The notes under the pieces: model-generated
Database searches by the model: none
Told to the model about the DNA's origin: nothing
The model's input: the letters and a program-made list of their open reading frames with translations, nothing else
Made by a program: the position numbers and the translations under genes
NCBI GenBank assembly: GCA_038134285.1
Contig: JAYPUW010000006.1
Span: 56,468-120,467, forward strand
Direction of reading: 5' to 3'
From: UBA3478 sp038134285
GTDB lineage: Bacteria > Bacteroidota > Bacteroidia > Flavobacteriales > Flavobacteriaceae
DNA length: 64,000 nucleotides
Shown here: positions 58,220 through 64,000 of the stretch, piece by piece
Numbering within the stretch: the first letter of the stretch is position 1
How the letters are laid out: every line of letters begins with the position of its first letter

Positions 58220-59998
58220 TTAGACCGCCTGGTCTACTTCCTCAAGAAACTGAGCCTTATATAGCTCGTTGTATGCTCCTTTTTGTTGGAGCAACTCATC
58301 ATGGGTACCTTCTTCTACCACACGTCCCTGATCCAGTACAATAATGCGATCTGCCTTTTGAACGGTAGCCAATCGATGCGCAATGATAATTGAAGTACGT
58401 CCCTCTGTAATGCGCTCGGTAGCCCGTTGTATCATTTGTTCAGCATAGGTATCTACCGAAGAAGTGGCTTCATCTAAGACAAGAATAATTGGATTCGAAA
58501 CATAAGCCCTTAAAAAGGCGATAAGTTGACGCTGACCACTTGAGAGCGTGCTCCCTCTTTCAGTGACCGTATAGTCGTATCCGCCAGGAAGCTGTTCAAT
58601 AAACTCGTGCACCCCAATCTCTTTTGCTGCAGCAACAATCTGCTCTCGGGTTACCTTTTCATTTCCTAGACTGATGTTATTGGCGATAGTATCGGCAAAC
58701 AAGAAGACGTCCTGTAAAACCACAGCAATTTGAGTGCGCAATCCTTTAAGCGCATAATCGCGCACATCTACACCATCAATTTTAATACTCCCTTCATTGA
58801 TGTCGTAAAAGCGATTTAACAAGTTAATAATCGTAGACTTGCCAGCGCCAGTAGAACCTACAATCGCAATGCAAGAACCTTTCTCAACGTGAAACGTTAC
58901 GCCCTTAAGCACCTGTTTCTTCGCATCATAACTAAATTGAACCTCCTCAAAATCTATGACCCCCTTTAGGTCTTCTGCTTCGTGCGCCCCTTTATCTTCA
59001 ATATGGTCTTGAGTCTCAAGAATGGCGAATACACGTCCGGCGGCTACCATTCCCATCTGTAAAACGTTGAACTTATCGGCAATATGTCTCAGTGGTCGAA
59101 ATAATAAAGACGAAAGCAGAATAAAGGTGAATATGTCTCCATATCCTTCGGCAGTAACCCCTCCCACATTTTGCACTCCTCCATACCACACTATAAGTCC
59201 AACTGTGATAGAAGAGAGTAATTCAGCAACTGCAAAAAATATAGAGTTGTACCACACCGTTTTTAACCAGGCGTCTTGATGTTTTCTATTGATCTCACGA
59301 AAAGCTTCTGCCTCAACTTGCTCACGGTGAAAGAGTTGAACGATCTTAATACCTGCCAAACGCTCTTGTGCAAAGGAGTTAAGGACTGCGATTTGAGACC
59401 GTACTTCGACGAAAGCCACCTTCATAGACTTCTGAAACCATCTCGTGGCATACAAGATCAAAGGCATAATCGCAAAGACCAAAAGTGCTAGCCTGAAATT
59501 GAGCACAAGCATTACTGCAGCCACCACAAGCATTTTTAATACATCAGCGACGATCATAAAAAATCCTTGACTAAAGATCTCTCCTATCTTCTGCATGTCT
59601 GAAACCGCTCGTGTTACCAAAACCCCAATAGAAGACTTGTCAAAATAAGCCATTCTAAAACGTATCATCTTAGACACCAATTTTACTCTAACATCTTGTA
59701 TAACAGACTCTCCGAGCAAATTAGCGGTATACGTGAATAGTAATTGAAAAAGCACCTCTCCGAAGAGCACAAGACTCATAGCGATGATTAGCGATAACAG
59801 CAAATCGGCATTTTGATTGGTGATCGCCTCATCAATCAATCGACCTACTAGTGAGGGGGTAAGCACAGCAAAACCAGAAATCAATAAAGCTGATACAACT
59901 GAAATGAAGAATATCCCACTATAAGGACGGGTGTACGAAAAAATCTTTCCGAACAGTTTAAAATCGAATTTGCTTTTTGCAGTCTTATCAGCTTGCAT
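58220..59998 (-). CDS. ABC exporter, fused permease and ATPase (MsbA type)
   Basis: A 592-residue half-transporter. Six membrane helices (about 25-320) are followed by the ATPase: Walker A IVGSTGAGKSTI, Q-loop VVLQDVFLF, signature LSSGQRQL, Walker B ILVLDEATSSVD and switch IAHRLATV. Unlike the exporter at 18.2 kb, the catalytic Glu after Walker B is intact. A lipid-A or drug flippase role is typical. It overlaps truA by 11 bp and is convergent with cdaA. Confidence 0.92.
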   Translation of the reverse strand: MQADKTAKSKFDFKLFGKIFSYTRPYSGIFFISVVSALLISGFAVLTPSLVGRLIDEAITNQNADLLLSLIIAMSLVLFGEVLFQLLFTYTANLLGESVIQDVRVKLVSKMIRFRMAYFDKSSIGVLVTRAVSDMQKIGEIFSQGFFMIVADVLKMLVVAAVMLVLNFRLALLVFAIMPLILYATRWFQKSMKVAFVEVRSQIAVLNSFAQERLAGIKIVQLFHREQVEAEAFREINRKHQDAWLKTVWYNSIFFAVAELLSSITVGLIVWYGGVQNVGGVTAEGYGDIFTFILLSSLLFRPLRHIADKFNVLQMGMVAAGRVFAILETQDHIEDKGAHEAEDLKGVIDFEEVQFSYDAKKQVLKGVTFHVEKGSCIAIVGSTGAGKSTIINLLNRFYDINEGSIKIDGVDVRDYALKGLRTQIAVVLQDVFLFADTIANNISLGNEKVTREQIVAAAKEIGVHEFIEQLPGGYDYTVTERGSTLSSGQRQLIAFLRAYVSNPIILVLDEATSSVDTYAEQMIQRATERITEGRTSIIIAHRLATVQKADRIIVLDQGRVVEEGTHDELLQQKGAYNELYKAQFLEEVDQAV

Positions 59999-60737
59999 GA
60001 AATCTCAGATCAGGATATTCAACGGCTACCAAAGATAGTCCTTTTGCAGGCGCAGAAACACCGGCTTCACTTCTCGATTTTGATTCCAATAAGATTTGAA
60101 TTGAAGAGAGGTCGCGTTTGCCAGACCCTATTTCTACTAAGGTTCCAACAATTGCACGGACCATATTTCTCAAAAACCGATCTGCTTTGATCGTAAATAT
60201 AATCTCATTCTCCAAGGGTTTAAAAGCGGCTTGAGTAATGGTGCAAATAAATGTTTTAACGTCGGTATGTGACTTCGAAAAACACTCAAAATCATGGGTG
60301 CCAAGCAACATAGCCGCCGCTTCATTCATGACTTCGATTTGTAAGGGCTGAGCCACGTACCAAGCAAATCGAGTGGAGAACGGATTCTTCACTGTACTAA
60401 TGCGGTAACGATACGTCCGTGAAAAAGCATTAAAACGGGCATGTGCCTCTGACCGCACCTCGAAAAGTTCATGAACAACAATTGCCTCAGGTAAAAATCG
60501 ATTGAGACGGTGTACCAGTTCAGCAACATCTAACTTTTGCTCTGTATCAAAGTGCACAAAAAGCTGATGCGCGTGAACTCCTGCATCAGTACGCCCAGCT
60601 GCCACAACAGAAACTGGAGCCGAAAGAAGCATCGAAAGCGCCTCTTCAAGCACTTGTTGTATCGATAATGCACTCGGCTGTCGTTGCCATCCGTGATAAT
60701 CAGTTCCGTCAAAGGAGATCTCTAAAAAATACCGCAC
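59988..60737 (-). CDS. truA: tRNA pseudouridine synthase A
   Basis: Makes pseudouridine at positions 38-40 of tRNA anticodon stems. SFDGTDYHGWQRQ and SVVAAGRTDAGVHAHQL with the catalytic Asp (about 52), then FNAFSRTYRYRI and FLRNMVRAIVGTLVEIG are the family blocks. 249 residues is usual. Divergent from a phosphoesterase gene, with its own promoter box. Confidence 0.97.
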   Translation of the reverse strand: MRYFLEISFDGTDYHGWQRQPSALSIQQVLEEALSMLLSAPVSVVAAGRTDAGVHAHQLFVHFDTEQKLDVAELVHRLNRFLPEAIVVHELFEVRSEAHARFNAFSRTYRYRISTVKNPFSTRFAWYVAQPLQIEVMNEAAAMLLGTHDFECFSKSHTDVKTFICTITQAAFKPLENEIIFTIKADRFLRNMVRAIVGTLVEIGSGKRDLSSIQILLESKSRSEAGVSAPAKGLSLVAVEYPDLRFHAS

Positions 60738-60758
60738 AATACCTTTACTTTAGCAGCA

Positions 60759-60766
60759 CAAAGATA
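60759..60766 (-). promoter_or_regulatory. -7 box for truA
   Basis: The minus strand reads TATCTTTG (perfect TAnnTTTG), 21 bp upstream of the truA ATG. On the other strand a TACCTTTA near-match at 60740-60747 could serve the divergent phosphoesterase gene. Confidence 0.65.
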
Positions 60767-60772
60767 CGTTTA

Positions 60773-61282
60773 ATGACACGTGTTCTCCTCTTATCAGACA
60801 CCCATTCCTATATAGACGTCCGCATTTTACATTACGCAAATGAGGCCGATCAAATCTGGCATGCAGGTGATATTGGAGATTTTAAAGTGATTGAACCCTT
60901 AGAAAAGTTAGGAGAGCTAAAGGCCGTTCACGGTAACATTGACGACCATAAAATGCGAGCAGCCTATCCAGAGATCCTCTATTTTGAATGTGAAGGTCTG
61001 AAAATTCTAATGACACACATTGCACAATACCCTGGCCGATACGCCGCGGCTACTAAAGCCTTATTAACCAGAAATCCTTGTGATGTGTTTGTTAGCGGAC
61101 ACTCACATATACTGAAGGTCATGAAAGACGCTAAATTCGGGCACCTACACCTCAACCCGGGGGCTGCAGGAACGCACGGATTTCACAAGATGCGTACTGC
61201 GCTGAAATTTGTGATCCACGACGGAAAAATTGACGATCTACAGGTCATAGAATTCGGTGAACGAGGTCGTTTAAATCCATAA
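60773..61282 (+). CDS. YfcE/MJ0936-type metallophosphoesterase
   Basis: A 169-residue calcineurin-like phosphoesterase. Metal motifs: LLSDTHS (DxH), WHAGDIGDF (GDxxD), VHGNIDD (GNxD-like GNH/E position) and FVSGHSH (GHxH). The small size fits the YfcE/MJ0936 group; the substrate is unknown (cyclic or monophosphate diesters). Start at ATG 60773, where the first strand begins. A terminator follows its stop directly. Confidence 0.88.
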   Translation: MTRVLLLSDTHSYIDVRILHYANEADQIWHAGDIGDFKVIEPLEKLGELKAVHGNIDDHKMRAAYPEILYFECEGLKILMTHIAQYPGRYAAATKALLTRNPCDVFVSGHSHILKVMKDAKFGHLHLNPGAAGTHGFHKMRTALKFVIHDGKIDDLQVIEFGERGRLNP

Positions 61283-61311
61283 AAAAAAGGCCCGATTTTC
61301 GAGCCTTTCTT
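61282..61311 (+). terminator. Terminator after the phosphoesterase gene
   Basis: AAAGGC-C-CG and CG-A-GCCTTT form a stem with one internal mismatch around ATTTT, flanked by an A run and T-rich sequence. Confidence 0.7.
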
Positions 61312-61340
61312 CGCGCACTAATACTACTAAGATATCTGGT

Positions 61341-61742
61341 TTAACGCAAGCGGTCAGCAGATTTTATGAGATCTTCATCATGTTTGATAGCCCTATTGGC
61401 GAGGACTAGCATTACGATAGAAAAAACTGGAATCAGCATCCCAATACCCTTCTCTGGTGAACCACCTCCGGATAGGTTTAGCGACCGATAAACGAAAAAT
61501 CCTAGTAAAAAAAGGTGAAGCAGTATGTTGATGCGATTGAGTACAAACTGCTGCTGTCTATTTTTATACTTCAATAGAGAACCGAGTGCCAAGAACCCTG
61601 TAAAAATAGCCTCGGCAAATACAAACAACTCGATTCTAGATGAAAACTCTAAACCTCCCCACTGTCTCATTGCACCTATTGCGAGTGCAAAAGAGGCTAA
61701 AAAGACCACCAAGAGGTAAATAGATTGAATGCGTTGTATCAT
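61341..61742 (-). CDS. DUF4293 membrane protein
   Basis: About 133 residues with four membrane helices, beginning MIQRIQSIYLLVVFLAS. The length and helix pattern (about 7-24, 39-57, 67-86, 98-116) fit DUF4293, a family usually encoded next to rho in Flavobacteriia. Function unknown. The ATG at 61742 is preferred over 61781, where a basic segment would precede the first helix. Confidence 0.85.
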   Translation of the reverse strand: MIQRIQSIYLLVVFLASFALAIGAMRQWGGLEFSSRIELFVFAEAIFTGFLALGSLLKYKNRQQQFVLNRINILLHLFLLGFFVYRSLNLSGGGSPEKGIGMLIPVFSIVMLVLANRAIKHDEDLIKSADRLR

Positions 61743-61895
61743 ATTCTTCTCCAAAAGTAATTTGCTTTTTTTTAACCTCACATTTGGATTTAAATTTTCT
61801 TTGTATCATTGCATAAGAATCGAGACTAGCACACTTCTTATTTCTCGATCTTTTCACCCTAATCCAGATGATTTACTCTACAAATTCACTACTAC

Positions 61896-63497
61896 ATGTT
61901 TGATATTGACGCATTAGGCGCAAAAAAATTGCCTGAGTTGCAAGAAATCGCTGCTCAGCTTAAGATCTCAAGGTTTAAAATTCTCAAAAAGCAAGATCTT
62001 ATCTATCAGATTCTAGACGTACAGGCTCAAAAGCCAGAGAGCGTTCAAAAGATAGAGCCTAAAGATACAGCTGAAAAAATAACTGAAAGACTTGAAAAGA
62101 ATACCGAGCGCAATGAGCAAAGAGCAGAGCGCAACGACCAAAAGAGAGAGGCGCGTAACCATATGCGTGGACCAAGAGCAAAAGAAAATCAACAAAAAGA
62201 GCCAAACGGTCAATACCAATCGTCTAACGAAGGGAGCTCAGAGGAAATCAAAAAGACACCTCAACATCAGCATCAGCGCAATCAGCGCAATCAGCGTCAG
62301 AACAACGGACATCTTAACGGTGAAAAAAACAACAATTTCGATAAAGACCTTAAAAACAGGTACAAACAACCTGAATATGAGTTTGAAGGAATCATTGAAA
62401 GTGAGGGCGTATTAGACATCATGTCTGACGGATACGGCTTCTTACGTTCGTCTGACTATAACTATCTCGCCTCTCCTGATGACATTTATGTCTCTCAATC
62501 TCAAATCCGCCTATTCGGATTAAAAACTGGAGACACTGTTTTAGGAAGTATCCGTCCTCCAAAAGAAGGAGAAAAATACTTTCCACTTATTAAGGTTAGT
62601 AAGATCAATGGCCTAGATCCCAATGTGGTTCGCGACCGCGTTTCATTTGAGCACCTGACTCCGCTTTTTCCTAAAGAGAAGTTCAACGTGGCTGGGGTAC
62701 GCAGCACCGTATCAACACGAATCATCGATTTATTCTCGCCTATTGGTAAAGGACAACGCGGAATGATTGTGGCTCAACCAAAAACAGGTAAGACGATGTT
62801 GTTAAAAGACATTGCCAATGCCATAGCTGCGAATCATCCTGAGGTCTATCAGATCATTTTATTGATCGACGAACGTCCTGAAGAGGTGACTGACATGCAG
62901 CGTAACGTACGCGGAGAGGTAGTTGCCTCAACCTTCGACAAAGAAGCTTCTGAGCACGTACGCGTCGCAAATATTGTTATTGAAAAAGCCAAGCGCCTAG
63001 TAGAATGCGGACATGATGTTGTCATACTCTTAGATTCAATCACACGATTGGCACGAGCCTATAATACGGTTCAACCAGCCTCAGGTAAGGTCTTAAGTGG
63101 AGGGGTTGACGCCAATGCCTTACACAAACCAAAACGCTTCTTCGGAGCAGCTCGTAATATTGAAAATGGAGGCTCACTCTCTATCATTGCAACGGCACTT
63201 ACCGAAACCGGATCTAAAATGGACGAAGTGATCTTTGAAGAATTCAAAGGAACAGGTAATATGGAACTACAGTTAGACCGTCGCATTTCAAACCGCAGAA
63301 TCTTCCCAGCGATTGATTTGATTTCATCTTCAACACGAAGAGACGATCTCTTGCTCGACGAAAGCACGATTCAGCGCATGTGGATCCTCAGAAAATACCT
63401 AGCCGACATGAATCCTGTAGAGGCTATGGAATTTATTGAGCAGCGCATTGCTCAGACCAAAAACAACGAAGAGTTTTTACTTACAATGAACGAGTAA
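61896..63497 (+). CDS. rho: Transcription termination factor Rho
   Basis: Hexameric RNA helicase that ends untranslated transcripts. The N-terminal Rho-N helix bundle (1-45, KLPELQEIAAQLKISRFKIL) is followed by a charged, Gln/Asn/Lys/Arg-rich insert (about 50-160) that is common in this phylum. The RNA-binding CSD (GVLDIMSDGYGFLRSSDYNY) and the RecA-type ATPase follow: Walker A VAQPKTGKTMLLKDI, VILLDSITRLARAYN (Walker B), the Q-loop/R-loop region and GGSLSIIATALTETGSKMDE. 533 residues. Strong terminator downstream. Confidence 0.97.
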   Translation: MFDIDALGAKKLPELQEIAAQLKISRFKILKKQDLIYQILDVQAQKPESVQKIEPKDTAEKITERLEKNTERNEQRAERNDQKREARNHMRGPRAKENQQKEPNGQYQSSNEGSSEEIKKTPQHQHQRNQRNQRQNNGHLNGEKNNNFDKDLKNRYKQPEYEFEGIIESEGVLDIMSDGYGFLRSSDYNYLASPDDIYVSQSQIRLFGLKTGDTVLGSIRPPKEGEKYFPLIKVSKINGLDPNVVRDRVSFEHLTPLFPKEKFNVAGVRSTVSTRIIDLFSPIGKGQRGMIVAQPKTGKTMLLKDIANAIAANHPEVYQIILLIDERPEEVTDMQRNVRGEVVASTFDKEASEHVRVANIVIEKAKRLVECGHDVVILLDSITRLARAYNTVQPASGKVLSGGVDANALHKPKRFFGAARNIENGGSLSIIATALTETGSKMDEVIFEEFKGTGNMELQLDRRISNRRIFPAIDLISSSTRRDDLLLDESTIQRMWILRKYLADMNPVEAMEFIEQRIAQTKNNEEFLLTMNE

Positions 63498-63515
63498 TCG
63501 TTCTACAGATACCAA

Positions 63516-63547
63516 CAAAAAACGCGCCCATTGAGGCGCGTTTTTTT
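63516..63547. terminator. Bidirectional terminator between rho and rpsT
   Basis: AACGCGCC (near 63521) and GGCGCG TTTTTTT (63535-63547) with loop CATTGA, flanked by A and T runs. Usable by rho on the plus strand and rpsT on the minus strand. Confidence 0.9.
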
Positions 63548-63568
63548 ATGTGATAGATAAATCTAAAA

Positions 63569-63823
63569 TTAAGCGAGCTCCGCTACTTTCTTAGCGAGTT
63601 TGCTCTTCAGGTTTGCAGCTTTGTTGTGGTGAATGATATTTTTCTTCGCCAATTTATCGATCATACCGAACACTGAAGGAAGCTGTTTTTGAGCTTCGTC
63701 TTTGTTCTCTTCAGAACGCAACTTTTTGATTGCAGTACGAACCGTTTTGTGTTGGTAACGGTTACGAAGACGTACAACCTCGTTTCTTCTGATGCGCTTT
63801 AATGCTGACTTGTGATTTGCCAT
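63569..63823 (-). CDS. rpsT: 30S ribosomal protein S20
   Basis: Primary 16S rRNA-binding protein of 84 residues, nearly all helical and basic. MANHKSALKRIRRNEVVRLR and RNRYQHKTVRTAIKKL are the family N-terminus, and IIHHNKAANLKSKLAKKV the C-terminal helix. It lies 16 bp downstream of tRNA-Glu on the same strand, so tRNA and mRNA may share a transcript that must be cut. Confidence 0.97.
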   Translation of the reverse strand: MANHKSALKRIRRNEVVRLRNRYQHKTVRTAIKKLRSEENKDEAQKQLPSVFGMIDKLAKKNIIHHNKAANLKSKLAKKVAELA

Positions 63824-63839
63824 ATTATTATAAATCTTG

Positions 63840-63911
63840 TAGCCCGTAGGGGAATCGAACCCCTGTTACCAGGATGAAAACCTGGCGTCCTAACCCCTAG
63901 ACGAACGGGCC
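63840..63911 (-). tRNA. tRNA-Glu (anticodon TTC)
   Basis: Minus-strand cloverleaf of 72 nt: acceptor GGCCCGT/ACGGGCT (first pair G-T), anticodon stem CCAGG/CCTGG with loop TTTTCAT giving TTC (Glu), T stem CAGGG/CCCTA-type arm around TTCGATT. CCA is not encoded. Confidence 0.96.
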
Positions 63912-63947
63912 GATTAAACCCTTAAAATTAAAAATTAATAAAACCTG

Positions 63948-64000
63948 TAGCCCGTAGGGGAATCGAACCCCTGTTACCAGGATGAAAACCTGGCGTCCTA
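63948..64000 (-). tRNA. tRNA-Glu (anticodon TTC), second copy, cut by the window end
   Basis: The visible 53 nt are identical to the same part of the copy at 63840-63911, including anticodon TTC. The 36-bp spacer is AT-rich and has no promoter. The 5' end lies beyond the window. Confidence 0.93.

Overview
The window is a stretch of chromosome from a Bacteroidota bacterium, most likely order Flavobacteriales. The evidence is lineage-typical families (DUF5606, DUF4293, BT_3928-type DoxX protein, PUR/DUF3276 protein, long NusB, DnaJ with only two zinc motifs, eukaryote-like GSII glutamine synthetase), -7 boxes of the form TAnnTTTG with few Shine-Dalgarno sequences, and the gene orders DUF1599-folP-cdaA and DUF4293-rho. 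Genus cannot be fixed from the sequence alone.

1-42.8 kb is dense core genome. It holds peptide deformylase/RuvX, lysine biosynthesis (dapD, lysA), CCA-type tRNA nucleotidyltransferase, heme A synthase, uvrB, sucC, guaB, pyrD, the yajC-DUF1573-nusB cluster, two secreted metallopeptidases, an atypical NtrC-like regulator, grpE-dnaJ, mnmD, ilvE, crcB, a nitrogen-uptake set (PII, Amt, beta-barrel porin), an Lrp/AsnC regulator, pyrF, prfA, purM, GSII and a Ca/Na antiporter. One gene here is broken: a nucleoid-associated protein of the NdpA type at 5.46-6.52 kb carries a frameshift and has no obvious start codon.

42.9-51.45 kb looks like an accessory island starting at a tRNA-Arg(ACG) gene. It begins with about 800 bases without genes that carry a series of inverted repeats. 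A tiny MobC-like ribbon-helix-helix protein follows, then a 1742-residue lipoprotein made of InlB-type repeats, thrombospondin-3-like calcium loops and three BspA/DUF285 repeat modules. Two of the modules share a 170-bp stretch that is identical at DNA level. The island ends with small membrane and secreted proteins of unknown role. A degenerate repeat with the core CAATTCAGCTA occurs three times here, each time downstream of a gene or gene pair. No integrase is visible.

51.5-64 kb returns to core genome: a YdeI-like protein, an ABA4-like membrane protein, clpS, prmA, tpiA, folP, the c-di-AMP synthase cdaA, an ABC exporter, truA, a phosphoesterase, rho, rpsT and two tandem tRNA-Glu(TTC) genes, the second cut by the window end.

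The most unusual parts are the tRNA-Arg island (hairpin array, modular surface lipoprotein, repeat after each gene block), the response regulator without GAFTGA loop or DNA-binding domain, and the frameshifted nucleoid-protein gene. All functional statements rest on motif recognition by eye; no database search was run.
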